DNA from: Glaciecola sp964418575
GTDB taxonomy: Bacteria; Pseudomonadota; Gammaproteobacteria; Enterobacterales; Alteromonadaceae
DNA length: 64,000 nt
Assembly (NCBI GenBank): GCA_964418575.1
Contig: CAYQMI010000002.1
Location: forward strand, 1-64,000
Direction of reading: 5' to 3'
Position 1 is the first letter of the stretch. Each line of letters opens with the position of its first letter. The notes beneath the pieces were generated by a model. That model searched no databases. It had not been told where the DNA came from and saw only the letters and a list, made by a program, of their open reading frames with translations. This document shows, piece by piece, positions 26,197-36,214 of the stretch. The translations under genes were made by a program, and so were the position numbers.

Positions 26197-28455
26197 CTAT
26201 CTGTCGGCGTTCATCACTTTAACCCACGCATTCACAAAGTCAGATACAAACTTATCTTTTGATGTGTCGTAAGCATAAACTTCAGCCACTGCTCTTAGCT
26301 CTGAGTTTGAGCCAAAAATCAGATCTACCGAAGTCGCCGTCCATTTTTCATCACCGCTTGCACGGTCAAGTCCTTGGTATATGCCATCTTCAGAGGCTTT
26401 TTGCCAAACTGTCGACATATCTAATAGGTTAACGAAAAAATCGTTGCTTAATGTGCCGGGCTGTTCGGTTAAAACACCATGCTTCGCGCCAGCATAGTTT
26501 GCGTCTAGCGCACGCATGCCGCCAACAAGCACGGTCATTTCTGATACCGTCAAATCGAGCTGGTCAGCTTTATCAACTAGCATTTCAGTAGGTGATTTGT
26601 AGCTTTGCTCTGCATCAAAGTAGTTTCTAAATCCATCTGCATTTAATGCGAGTAAATCGAAAGAGTTAGTGTCGGTTTGCTCCTGCGTTGCATCACCACG
26701 TCCTGGCGTAAAAGGAACGCTGATATCATACCCAGCTTCACTGGCAGCCTTTTCAATTGCAGCGGCGCCACCAAGTACAATTAAGTCTGCTAAAGATACT
26801 TTATGACCGTCTGCCTCTGCGTCTTTTTTGATATCTTTTAAAACACCAAGCACTTTTTCAAGCTCGTCAGGATTATTCACCTGCCATTGATTTTGTGGCA
26901 TAAGCGCAATTCTTGCACCATTTGCACCGCCACGCATATCGGTATTGCGATAGCTTGCCGCTGAGCCCCAAGCAACACGCACAAGCTCTGGCACGCTCAA
27001 ATCAGACGCTAAAATTTGCGCTTTTAAGGCCTTTACTTCATCTACACTAATGGTCGACTGTGAGCTCTCGTCGATTGGGTCTTGCCAAATGTGCACTGTT
27101 TCTGGCACTTCTTTACCTAAAAAGTTTCTAGGTGGTCCCATATCTCTGTGAGTTAATTTGTACCAGGCTTTCGCGAAAGCTAAACGATACTCTTCAGGGT
27201 CTGCTAAAAAGCGTTCCGCTATTTTGCGATATTCAGGGTCGAATTTAAGCGCTAAATCTGCGGTAGTCATAACCGGCGGATTAAACTTACCTTCGATATG
27301 CGCATCAGGCACAGCTTTATGAAGCGATTCATCAGTGGGTATCCACTGAATAGCGCCTGCTGGGCTGCGCGTTTGTTTCCACTCAAAATTCAGCAAGTTG
27401 CTTAAATACAGCGAAGTCCATCTTGTAGGCGCTTGGGTCCAAGCACCTTCTAAACCGCTGGTGGTGGTATCTTCAGAGTGTCCTTTACCGCATTTGTTTT
27501 TCCAGCCTAGACCTTGCTCCTCAATACCGGCTGCTGCTGGCTCTGGACCAACACAATCTGCAGGTTTACGGGCACCGTGCATTTTACCAAAGGTGTGTCC
27601 ACCGGCAATTAAGGCTAAGGTCTCTTCATCGTTCATGGCCATGCGTTCAAAGGCTACACGGATGTTTTTAGCCGAGCCTACTGGGTCTGGCACACCACGC
27701 GGGCCTTCTGGATTCACATAAATTAAGCCCATGTGAGTCGCACCTAATGGGCGCTGAAGCTTGCCATTTTTATCTTCTCTGTCGCTGGCGAGCATTTCAA
27801 TTTCAGGGCCCCAATAAACTAAATCAGGCTCCCAGTCGTCTGCTCTGCCGCCCGCAAAACCATAGGTTTGAAACCCCATATTCTCAAGTGCCACGTTACC
27901 TGCTAACACCATCAAATCAGACCAAGAAAGCGCTTCTCCATACTTTTGCTTAACCGGCCATAATAAACGACGCGCTTTATCCAGATTACCATTATCTGGC
28001 CAGCTGTTGAGCGGCTCAAAACGCTGCTGACCACCACCAGCTCCGCCGCGACCATCGAGCGTACGGTAAGTACCTGCGCTGTGCCAAGTCATGCGGATAA
28101 AGAAAGGACCATAGTTACCAAAATCTGCCGGCCACCAGTCTTGAGAAGTGGTAAGAAGTGTGTCTATATCGCTTTTTACTGCGTCTAAATCGAGCGTTGC
28201 GAATGCAGCTGCATAGTCAAAATCTGCGCCATAGGGATTAGAGCGCCCGTCATGATCTCTAAGTGGCGTTAAATTGAGTTGATCAGGCCACCAAAATTGG
28301 TTGGTCTTGGCCTGATTCGCCTTTACAGGTCCACTGCCCATGGCACCTTTAGGTTTTGACATTTCGTCGCTTTGTGCAAACACCGAGCCCGACATTAGCG
28401 TCATAGCAACTAGGCCTGCAATACTGCTGATGGAAATTATTTTTTTAACGGTCAT
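26197..28455 (-). CDS. katG: Exported catalase-peroxidase KatG
   Basis: A 752-residue bifunctional catalase-peroxidase with two peroxidase-like halves. The distal MTWHSAGTYR supplies the Trp of the Met-Tyr-Trp adduct; Tyr is in LIYVNPEGP and Met in ERMAMNDEE. The haem-ligand His is in ALIAGGHTFGKMHG. Residues 1-27 form a cleavable signal peptide (SGSVFAQ), so this copy is probably periplasmic, unlike the cytoplasmic enzyme. It may protect the envelope from peroxide. Confidence 0.94.
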   Translation of the reverse strand: MTVKKIISISSIAGLVAMTLMSGSVFAQSDEMSKPKGAMGSGPVKANQAKTNQFWWPDQLNLTPLRDHDGRSNPYGADFDYAAAFATLDLDAVKSDIDTLLTTSQDWWPADFGNYGPFFIRMTWHSAGTYRTLDGRGGAGGGQQRFEPLNSWPDNGNLDKARRLLWPVKQKYGEALSWSDLMVLAGNVALENMGFQTYGFAGGRADDWEPDLVYWGPEIEMLASDREDKNGKLQRPLGATHMGLIYVNPEGPRGVPDPVGSAKNIRVAFERMAMNDEETLALIAGGHTFGKMHGARKPADCVGPEPAAAGIEEQGLGWKNKCGKGHSEDTTTSGLEGAWTQAPTRWTSLYLSNLLNFEWKQTRSPAGAIQWIPTDESLHKAVPDAHIEGKFNPPVMTTADLALKFDPEYRKIAERFLADPEEYRLAFAKAWYKLTHRDMGPPRNFLGKEVPETVHIWQDPIDESSQSTISVDEVKALKAQILASDLSVPELVRVAWGSAASYRNTDMRGGANGARIALMPQNQWQVNNPDELEKVLGVLKDIKKDAEADGHKVSLADLIVLGGAAAIEKAASEAGYDISVPFTPGRGDATQEQTDTNSFDLLALNADGFRNYFDAEQSYKSPTEMLVDKADQLDLTVSEMTVLVGGMRALDANYAGAKHGVLTEQPGTLSNDFFVNLLDMSTVWQKASEDGIYQGLDRASGDEKWTATSVDLIFGSNSELRAVAEVYAYDTSKDKFVSDFVNAWVKVMNADR

Positions 28456-28871
28456 CGCGTTATCTCCGAATACTATTCTGTGTACTTTGTTTTGAACAAG
28501 TCACCACACAAAGTATGTGAATAATTAATATGTAAATAAATTGTTATGCACGCTTGTTTGTTGCCACCAATATCCAAGCTTTGGTATTGCCCATTGCACG
28601 CATATCAAGTTTTACCTATAGCTTTGTTCACTGCGAACGTTGCAACATTTTCGTAGTGTGCGTAAGTATAGACCCTTATCTTAAAAGCGTAATGAGAATA
28701 AAAACGATAGGCTCAATCGGAAAAACTGATTATGTTTATAGAATGTTAATGTACAGCTTTCTCTGATTGTTTTTTAGCGCTTAATTTTATTTATCGATGT
28801 AGCAATTGTTTTTTTAACTGGCGCCATCATATTATTAAGTCAATCAGGTTTTGTTTTGGACGTACATTTAC
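28456..28871. other. Divergent spacer between katG and htpX
   Basis: About 416 bp of AT-rich sequence. A 70-codon frame inside has no Shine-Dalgarno or family look and is dismissed. It must hold both promoters; no clear operator was recognised. Confidence 0.5.
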
Positions 28872-29744
28872 ATGAGAATTTTGCTTTTCTTGGGCACTAA
28901 TATAGCCATCATGGCGCTATTGAGCCTTACCTTTAGTATATTTGGGATACAGGGCTTACTCGCTGAGAACGGCGTTGATCTGAACTTGCAGGCCTTATTG
29001 GTTTATTCAGCGGTAATTGGTTTTTCAGGTTCGTTTATCTCTCTGCTTATTTCAAAATGGATGGCAAAGCGCAGCATGGGCGTGCATGTAATTAAAGAAG
29101 CGTCGGACCCAACTCAGCGCTGGTTAATGCAAACTGTTAAGCTCCAAGCTGAGAGAGCCAACATTGGTATGCCCGAGGTCGGTATTTTTGACCATCCCTC
29201 CCCCAATGCATTTGCCACCGGCTGGAACAAAAACAACGCCTTGGTAGCAGTAAGCACTGGCCTGTTGCAGTCGATGAACAAAAACGAAATTGAAGCGGTG
29301 CTAGCACACGAAGTGAGCCACGTAGCAAATGGCGATATGGTCACACTCACGCTGATTCAAGGCGTGGTAAACACCTTTGTTGTGTTTCTATCTCGCGTCA
29401 TCGGCCACATTGTTGACCGCGTAGTATTTAAAGTAGAACGCGGGCACGGCCCTGCGTTTTGGATAGTCTCGTTTGTTGCGCAAATTATCTTAGGCATTTT
29501 AGCCATGTCGATTGTTATGTGGTTTTCTCGCAAAAGAGAATTTAAAGCCGATATTGGTGGAGCAAAACTCGCCGGAAAGCAAAATATGATTGCGGCTCTA
29601 GAGCGCTTAAAAGACGGACAAGACGCACCAAAATTACCTGATGAAATGGCTGCTTTTGCCATTAGTGCGGGTAAAGTTCAGAAAATGTTTGCAAGCCATC
29701 CGCCGCTTGAAGATAGAATTCAGGCGCTTAAGGATATGCGTTAA
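28872..29744 (+). CDS. htpX: Membrane protease HtpX
   Basis: A 290-residue M48 zinc metalloprotease. Zinc motif HEVSH is in AVLAHEVSHVANGD. There are hydrophobic helices at about 3-25 and 35-58 plus two after the active site (about 155-180 and 193-215). The start MRILLFLGTN at 28872 is the typical HtpX N-terminus; seven upstream residues are discarded. It degrades damaged inner-membrane proteins. Confidence 0.95.
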   Translation: MRILLFLGTNIAIMALLSLTFSIFGIQGLLAENGVDLNLQALLVYSAVIGFSGSFISLLISKWMAKRSMGVHVIKEASDPTQRWLMQTVKLQAERANIGMPEVGIFDHPSPNAFATGWNKNNALVAVSTGLLQSMNKNEIEAVLAHEVSHVANGDMVTLTLIQGVVNTFVVFLSRVIGHIVDRVVFKVERGHGPAFWIVSFVAQIILGILAMSIVMWFSRKREFKADIGGAKLAGKQNMIAALERLKDGQDAPKLPDEMAAFAISAGKVQKMFASHPPLEDRIQALKDMR

Positions 29745-29760
29745 GCAATCCTTTATTATG

Positions 29761-29788
29761 GCAGCCGCTTACATACTAAAGCGGCTGC
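29761..29788 (+). terminator. Terminator after htpX
   Basis: GCAGCCGCTT pairs perfectly with AAGCGGCTGC around an 8-nt loop, followed by TGTTCTTCTC on the plus strand. Confidence 0.6.
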
Positions 29789-29809
29789 TGTTCTTCTCAG
29801 CTTTATCCC

Positions 29810-31798
29810 TCAGTTTACTTTCTCATTACATTGGCAATAAAAGTTATACATACTAATAAATGTATCAGGGTTGTCTGTTTCATACTTTTCCCATAAGTCC
29901 AGATTTAGGCGGTCTTCTGGGTGAGGGTATTGGTGGGCGAAATCAATCAGAATGTTTTCACTTGAAAATGTAAAACCTTTAAAACTTAAGTTATGTTTTG
30001 CTAAGGTTGCTCTTATCCACGGAATCGACATTTGATGCTCCTGCACGTGAAAGAATAAATCTCTGCATCCGCTCAAAAAGCCTAAATCCTTAAGTTCAAA
30101 AATGCCCTCTTCATTTATAAAGTGGCTATTTGCATTCACCAAATTGTGATGCCTAAAGCGCCTTATTTCCTCTAGATCAGACTGTATTCCTTTCTTTTTA
30201 ACAAGCTCTCGTATCTCATTTATATGCTTTCTAGCTATCTCACTGTAAAGCCCAATCAGCATTAATCCGCCAGGTTTTAGTTTTTCACGAACAATGCTAA
30301 AGGCTTTATCAGGGTCTTGCATGTGATGCAGTACCCCAACCGATTCAAGCATTAAGTAGCTACTGTCAGAATCACCTAGCTTCAGAATATCTTGTTGCTC
30401 ATATTCAATGTTCTCAAGTCCGTATTCTTTTGTTTTACGAAGCGCATACGCCAATGAAGTTGAGGAAATATCAATTGCCTTAATTTTTACGTCTTTAAAT
30501 CTGTATGCTTCATAGACAGATTGCCTCCCGGTACCGCAGCCAGCAATGAGCATTTCCATATTGTCTTGTTCATAAATGTGAGGGCTATGCAGTTGTAACT
30601 CACTCGCCAGTGCCGCCGGGCTGGACACATGAAAATCGATATTGCTCCATTGCGGATATGGGCTTTCTTCGTACATGTCCCTCACGTCATTTGAGGTAGC
30701 GTTGGTGATGGACGACGCCTTATCTATTTGCTGCTTATATTGTTGTTCAGCGAGTTGATCGTGATAAAACACCTTGAGGAATTTATCTGAAATTTGAGGA
30801 CGTGTTAATAGCTCAGCTTTTGTTATTTCTTGCACTGTGGGGGCTCTATACATGCTGATCAGCAGAAGGCTTGTAGCATCGTTTGACTCCGCAAAATAAG
30901 ACTCTAATACTTTTAATTGCTGATTTTCCTTGTCATCACGAACAATAATATACCCTGTGAGATAGCCTTGTATCGCAATCGACTGCACTAAGTTGAGCGC
31001 ATAATCCGCGCTCATCGGTATAGCGATATCTGAGACGATAGTCCGCCTCACCTTGCTTAGCCAAAGCTCAAACGGCAAATACACATTGTAACCAGAGCTT
31101 AAAAAGGCATTCAGCAATACGTCATCATTCAAATCCTGAAGCGTAAGCTTTAAGAGCTCGGCTTTGTCGTATTTTGCAACGAGCAAGGTAGCGGTATGCG
31201 GCATATATTTTTGAAAGTCAGTGTTCTGCTGCTCAAAAACATAGAGCAAGGCTTTTTCTACGTGCGTCTTATATTGTTTGGCAAGGGTGTTTTGCAGCGA
31301 GTATTCGATATCTTTAAGATTAACATCCTTATGGCCTAGCTCAATAAGCATAGCTGATGCTTCAAGCAAGGACACTTTATCGTCTGCTTTTCTGGCTAAG
31401 CTTAATAGCTGCTTCCATGCATCTATATTGCTACTTTCCTTGCTCACAATAAATTGTTGCTGCTTGAGGGCCTCAGCCATTTGGCCAGATGTTATTAATA
31501 GGTCGATGTAGGTTTTTCTTATTTTAATATCGTCGGGGGCTGCGACCTGGGCTTTATTGAGGTATTGAAAAATCACTTGTGTGGGTTGTTGACCCATCAA
31601 CATAATCGCCAGCAAATGATTTACATTGGCATCGTCGGGCTTGATGCGCTGCATGTTTACTATTTCATTGTAGGCTTGCTGCATATTTCCTTTTTTATAT
31701 GCATTATTCGCCTTTCTGTAATGCACTTTTAGTTTGCCCTTAATTGCTCCTATTATGGGTAACTCTTTTAATTTTCTTTTAGTTGAGTTCATTGCCAC
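29810..31798 (-). CDS. TPR repeat protein fused to a class I methyltransferase
   Basis: A 662-residue two-part protein. Residues 20-160 look like TPR repeats (AYKKGNMQQAYNEIVNMQRI and following). About 395-560 is an SAM-dependent methyltransferase: motif I EMLIAGCGTGRQS, the acidic AIDISSTSL and LESVGVLHHMQDPDKAF. A C-terminal region of about 100 residues follows. There is no signal peptide. The substrate is unknown; similar TPR-methyltransferases exist in marine proteobacteria. It converges on htpX. Confidence 0.8.
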   Translation of the reverse strand: MAMNSTKRKLKELPIIGAIKGKLKVHYRKANNAYKKGNMQQAYNEIVNMQRIKPDDANVNHLLAIMLMGQQPTQVIFQYLNKAQVAAPDDIKIRKTYIDLLITSGQMAEALKQQQFIVSKESSNIDAWKQLLSLARKADDKVSLLEASAMLIELGHKDVNLKDIEYSLQNTLAKQYKTHVEKALLYVFEQQNTDFQKYMPHTATLLVAKYDKAELLKLTLQDLNDDVLLNAFLSSGYNVYLPFELWLSKVRRTIVSDIAIPMSADYALNLVQSIAIQGYLTGYIIVRDDKENQQLKVLESYFAESNDATSLLLISMYRAPTVQEITKAELLTRPQISDKFLKVFYHDQLAEQQYKQQIDKASSITNATSNDVRDMYEESPYPQWSNIDFHVSSPAALASELQLHSPHIYEQDNMEMLIAGCGTGRQSVYEAYRFKDVKIKAIDISSTSLAYALRKTKEYGLENIEYEQQDILKLGDSDSSYLMLESVGVLHHMQDPDKAFSIVREKLKPGGLMLIGLYSEIARKHINEIRELVKKKGIQSDLEEIRRFRHHNLVNANSHFINEEGIFELKDLGFLSGCRDLFFHVQEHQMSIPWIRATLAKHNLSFKGFTFSSENILIDFAHQYPHPEDRLNLDLWEKYETDNPDTFISMYNFYCQCNEKVN

Positions 31799-31879
31799 AT
31801 CGCATGCGCTTTTAACATCAAGGTGGATAAAAAGTAGCAGTACCTAGTTGAATTTACAATAAAGGCTCGCTTGTGTGCA

Positions 31880-32713
31880 TCAGCGGCTGTTTATATTTTG
31901 CTGCTGCCATACCTTTGGCGATACCCCCACTTTTTTTCGAAAAGCGCGCGCCAAAGCAGAGCCATTCTCATAACCCACCTTTTCAGCAACCACACTCACG
32001 GTATCGCCTTTTAACAAGGCACTTTGCGCCACGTTCATACGCCAGTCAGTTAAATATTCTCCAGGGGTTTCGCCTACAACATCACGAAACAAGTCTGCAA
32101 ATTTAGAGCGCGACATAAATGCCAGTTCCGCCATTGATTCTAAACTCCAGGGATATTCTGGCTGTGCATGAATTTGCGTAATCACCGAAGCCAGCGGTGG
32201 ATGCGCAAGTCCGGCGAGCATGCCGTGGGAAACTTCGTTGCTGTTTAATACCTCACGCAATACTTGAATAATAAAAATATCGCATAAGCGGTCAATCATC
32301 GGCATGCGCCCGCACTTACTGTCGAAGGCTTCTTTGAATAACCATTTAGCGGTTTTTTTCAAATCGGGGTAACGGCTGAGCTGAAATTTTAAAAAGGGCG
32401 GAAGCGCTTGGGCAATCGGGTTGGCTGTTACATCCACATACTCAATGGTAGCACATACTAAATCGGCGCCTTTTACCGGGTCTGGCACAATACGATGTTT
32501 ACGCCCGGTTGGAAAAAACATCACGCTAGGCTGACCGATGTTGCGCTTTTTACCCTGGTGATCAATTAAATCCAAAGAGCCTGACTTGAGAATATGAATA
32601 TGCCCACGCTTACCAGAGGGCTCATCAAAATCGCTTAAGCCGCACAGATTCCCTGAAAAAAACACATCAGCATGCAGGTTAAAACGTTTCAAAATTTGCG
32701 ATAAACGGTCCAC
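31880..32713 (-). CDS. AraC-family regulator with cupin sensor
   Basis: A 277-residue regulator. Residues 1-165 form a cupin-type ligand domain and 175-277 two AraC HTHs (ESMAELAFMSRSKFADLFRDVVG and VVAEKVGYENGSALARAFRKKVGVSPKVW). It is divergent from the YHS gene, which starts 166 bp away and is the likely target. The ligand is unknown. Confidence 0.9.
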   Translation of the reverse strand: MDRLSQILKRFNLHADVFFSGNLCGLSDFDEPSGKRGHIHILKSGSLDLIDHQGKKRNIGQPSVMFFPTGRKHRIVPDPVKGADLVCATIEYVDVTANPIAQALPPFLKFQLSRYPDLKKTAKWLFKEAFDSKCGRMPMIDRLCDIFIIQVLREVLNSNEVSHGMLAGLAHPPLASVITQIHAQPEYPWSLESMAELAFMSRSKFADLFRDVVGETPGEYLTDWRMNVAQSALLKGDTVSVVAEKVGYENGSALARAFRKKVGVSPKVWQQQNINSR

Positions 32714-32879
32714 GACATCCCTTTTGGACGATTTGTATTGTTTTATAGACTACTTCATCCATTTTGTATTAGCAAATACCTATCATATGCAGTGTCACTT
32801 AGCCTTACTCAAACAAGACTTTGCTTTGAAGCAACAATTTGCTTCTTAAAACAATTAACTACTTCAATAGGAAATTATT

Positions 32880-33359
32880 ATGAACTTTCGCACTATTTTA
32901 AAAGCAACAGCAATCGCAACTACACTAGCCTTAAGCACCGTTACCTTTGCTGCAGACATTGACGTAAACGCCAATAAAAACGACCTTGCAATACAAGGTT
33001 TTGATACCGTAGCGTATTTCACCGACGGCCAAGCTGTAAAAGGCAATGCTAACTATACCGCTACTCACAAAAACGCGATTTATCAGTTTGCGAGTGAAGA
33101 ACACCGCGATTTATTTCGCGAAAATCCCGACAAATATGCACCTCAGTATGGTGGCTATTGCGCCTTTGGCGTGACGATGGACCGCAAATTCGACACCGAC
33201 CCCACCGCGTTTAAAATTGTAAACGACAAGCTTTACTTAAATTTGAACGCACAAGTTCAGCAGCGCTGGTTAACCGATGTACCTGGGTTTATTACCGAAG
33301 CCAACGGCAACTGGGGCGAGATTAAAAGCAAAACTGATGCTGAGCTAGAATCAGAGTAG
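32880..33359 (+). CDS. Exported YHS-domain protein
   Basis: A 159-residue protein with a signal peptide (1-23, TVTFAAD). The YHS-like core contains GFDTVAYFTDG, YQFASEEHRDLFRENPDKYAPQYGGYCAFG, with a single Cys in YCAFG. YHS domains are often found in metal-handling or redox proteins. It is next to the DUF305 protein and divergent from an AraC regulator. Confidence 0.88.
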   Translation: MNFRTILKATAIATTLALSTVTFAADIDVNANKNDLAIQGFDTVAYFTDGQAVKGNANYTATHKNAIYQFASEEHRDLFRENPDKYAPQYGGYCAFGVTMDRKFDTDPTAFKIVNDKLYLNLNAQVQQRWLTDVPGFITEANGNWGEIKSKTDAELESE

Positions 33360-33442
33360 AAGTTTAAAAGCGCACTAAGCGGCGATTTATCCCTCGTAAA
33401 TCGTCGGTTTTACTCAAGCATATTGAAATCGCCTGAGTTTGC

Positions 33443-33473
33443 AAACGCCCTCATTTTATTATGCAGGGCGTTT
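33443..33473 (+). terminator. Terminator after the YHS gene
   Basis: AAACGCCCT pairs with AGGGCGTTT around a 13-nt loop and runs into TTTTTTATTT. A second, weaker hairpin (CGATTTA/TAAATCG) lies just upstream near 33384. Confidence 0.75.
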
Positions 33474-33617
33474 TTTATTTAAGGCATATCTAGCCGTTCT
33501 CGAGGATTGCTCCAACTTTCCGCATAGCGTGATTCCTGTATTTCTTTACACTTTTCCCAATTCGCAATAGTCTTGTATAAAAAGTTTGCTTTTATTTGTA
33601 ACAGGATTGTTTTGCTT

Positions 33618-36134
33618 ATGAAATTTTCGATTTTAGAACGCAGCCAAGCGCTAAGCTTAATCACTTTGATGAGTTTAGCCACGTATTTTCAGCTTAATAA
33701 TATTGCCCATGCCCAGCAGAACAGTTCTGATACAAATAGCGAAGTAAAAATCATTCAACCCGGCGCACCCGGTCAAGCCGCAAAAACACTTTCTGCCGAA
33801 GACGCCGTTAAAATTGCTGATACTAGCTTTACCGCAGGCGATGTGATGTTTATGCAGAACATGATCCCCCATCACGGACAAGCGGTCGACATGGCAGTGC
33901 TAGTAGAAGAGCGCACGAACAACCAAGAGATCATTGATATTGCCGGCCGTATTCGTAAATCCCAAGCCGACGAAATCGCCTTTATGAGCCAATGGCTTGA
34001 GCAGCGCAATCAAACTGTGCATATAGACCATTCGATGCATATGGACCATAGCTTGATGGGCATGGCCACAAAAGAGCAAATGCAGTCTCTTGCAGACGCC
34101 AAGGGAAGCGAGTTTGACCGCATATTTTTAAGCCTTATGATCCCTCATCATGAAGGTGCTGTGCGTATGGTTGAGGATTTACTAGAGCAAGATGGCTCAG
34201 CCTACGACCCTATTCTGTATGATTTTATAAACGACATTGTAAACGACCAAGAAGCTGAAATAACGCGGATGGACGGCTTACTTGCAGGGCTTTCAGACGA
34301 CCCACGCGTGGGCTTAAGTGCAGGTTTGCGCGATGCCGGAGAAGCCTCATCAAACATCAACTTGCTCGCAAGTTTACCTCGCCCACAAGGCTTTTTTGAC
34401 CCAGAAAACCCATCGAATTTGCCACCAATTAAACCCAAGAAAGACGAGGAAGAGCTTGAGCAAACGCATGATGCTCATGAGCAGCACATGCACGGTGGTG
34501 AAAAGGCTGAAGAGAGCGCCGAGCGCAGCGATGAAGAAGGCGATTTAAAAACTGAATGGGCTGAACGCTGGCCGCTTTTAAGCTTTTGGAATACCGATAT
34601 GGCGTTTTCGGGCGATGTGCTGGTAGCAGGGAATTACCATGGCTTTAATGTATATAAGCTTAATGAACAAGGCATACCCAAACTTACCAGTTCTATTGTA
34701 TGTCCTGGCGGGCAAGGTGATGTCTCGATTGTAGGTGATTTATTAGTGATGTCGGTAGAACAAACTCGCGGACGAGTAGACTGCGGCTTACAGGGCGTAA
34801 GTGACGATGTGAGCGAAGAGCGCTTTAGAGGCCTGCGTATTTTTGATATCTCAGACTTAAGCCTGCCAAAACAAGTGGGTTTAGTGCAAACTTGCCGCGG
34901 CTCTCATACTCACTCAATAGTATCGGCAGACGATGAACGTATTGTGGTATACAACTCAGGCACCGCAGGCGTTCGTGACGAAGAAGAATTAGCGGGCTGC
35001 ATTGGCGAAGTGCCGGGAGACGAACGCACGGCGCTGTTTCGTATCGATGTAATTGAGATCCCGCTAAGCGACCCCTCTAAATCGCGTATTACATCAAGTC
35101 CTGCGGTGTTTGCAGATGAGGACGGACGAGTAGCAGGTTTATGGAAGGGAGGCGATCATGGAGACGGTACGCAAGAAACTCGTCGCACTGACCAATGTCA
35201 TGACATCACCGTATTTCCAGAGCTTAATCTCGCCGCGGGTGCATGCTCGGGTAACGGTATTATTTTAGATATATCTGACCCACTCAAACCTACTAGGATA
35301 GACGAGGTGGCCGACCCTGGCTTTGCATACTGGCACTCAGCCACGTTTAACAATGATGGCACCAAAGTGCTGTTTACCGACGAATGGGGAGGCGGCACGC
35401 AACCGCGATGCCGAGCCTCAGACCCAATGAACTGGGGGGCCAATGCGTTTTATTCTTTAAACGATGGCGAGCTGAGTTTTGAAAGCTATTACAAAATTGG
35501 CGCGCCGCAGTCTGAGCAAGAAAATTGCGTCGCTCACAACGGCTCAATTGTACCTGTGCCAGGACGAGATATATTTGTTCAGGCTTGGTATCAAGGTGGC
35601 CTCTCGGTGATTGATTTTACCGATACCGCAAGCCCACAAGAAATCGCGTTTTTTGACCGCGGCCCCATACACGACGAGCGCATGGTAATCGCTGGATATT
35701 GGTCGACTTATTGGTATAACGGTAAAATATACGGCACCGAAATTATTCGCGGACTCGACGTACTTGCCCTAGAGCCCAGCGAGTTCTTAAGTGCCAACGA
35801 AATTGCTGCCGCCACACTTGCAAATATGGGCAACACCTTTAATCCGCAGCAGCAGTTTAAAGTGACTTGGCCGGCAGAACCTGTGGTAGCGCTTGCGTAC
35901 TTAGACCAATTTGCTCGCGACGGTGGCCTTGAACAAAAAGACCATAAAGCCGTGCTTGAAATGATAACGCAAGCACAAAGCATGCTCAGTGAGGGTGAAA
36001 CAAGCCGACGTTTTTCAAAAGACTTAAGCAAACTGGCCGAATCACTCAAGGCCAATAGCGATGAGCCAAATGCACAAAAACGCGTGTTGGCACTAAGCGA
36101 TACTTTACAAGGCATTGCGAAACGCTTGGGCTAA
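33618..36134 (+). CDS. Exported fusion of two DUF305 domains and an LVIVD beta-propeller
   Basis: An 838-residue protein starting at ATG 33618. The signal peptide is residues 1-35. Two DUF305 segments each contain MIPHH (about 79 and 174), with His/Met-rich sequence between them (HIDHSMHMDHSLMGM). A His/Glu-rich linker follows (about 271-311; HDAHEQHMHGGEK). Residues 320-725 are a propeller-like LVIVD region (repeated LRIFDISDLSLP, ILDISDPLKP, VIDFTDTASP). A helical tail follows. It probably binds metal, perhaps copper, in the periplasm or on the surface; this is inference. Confidence 0.8.
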   Translation: MKFSILERSQALSLITLMSLATYFQLNNIAHAQQNSSDTNSEVKIIQPGAPGQAAKTLSAEDAVKIADTSFTAGDVMFMQNMIPHHGQAVDMAVLVEERTNNQEIIDIAGRIRKSQADEIAFMSQWLEQRNQTVHIDHSMHMDHSLMGMATKEQMQSLADAKGSEFDRIFLSLMIPHHEGAVRMVEDLLEQDGSAYDPILYDFINDIVNDQEAEITRMDGLLAGLSDDPRVGLSAGLRDAGEASSNINLLASLPRPQGFFDPENPSNLPPIKPKKDEEELEQTHDAHEQHMHGGEKAEESAERSDEEGDLKTEWAERWPLLSFWNTDMAFSGDVLVAGNYHGFNVYKLNEQGIPKLTSSIVCPGGQGDVSIVGDLLVMSVEQTRGRVDCGLQGVSDDVSEERFRGLRIFDISDLSLPKQVGLVQTCRGSHTHSIVSADDERIVVYNSGTAGVRDEEELAGCIGEVPGDERTALFRIDVIEIPLSDPSKSRITSSPAVFADEDGRVAGLWKGGDHGDGTQETRRTDQCHDITVFPELNLAAGACSGNGIILDISDPLKPTRIDEVADPGFAYWHSATFNNDGTKVLFTDEWGGGTQPRCRASDPMNWGANAFYSLNDGELSFESYYKIGAPQSEQENCVAHNGSIVPVPGRDIFVQAWYQGGLSVIDFTDTASPQEIAFFDRGPIHDERMVIAGYWSTYWYNGKIYGTEIIRGLDVLALEPSEFLSANEIAAATLANMGNTFNPQQQFKVTWPAEPVVALAYLDQFARDGGLEQKDHKAVLEMITQAQSMLSEGETSRRFSKDLSKLAESLKANSDEPNAQKRVLALSDTLQGIAKRLG

Positions 36135-36214
36135 GAGGCTAGCTATAGCCTTATCTGATATAGAAGATAGCGAACTATGAAAGGTAAGAGGCAGATTTAA
36201 CGGCCCCTTAAATA

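Noticed and set aside
28554..28766. 70-codon frame between katG and htpX
   Set aside because: No Shine-Dalgarno, no domain and no bias typical of coding sequence.
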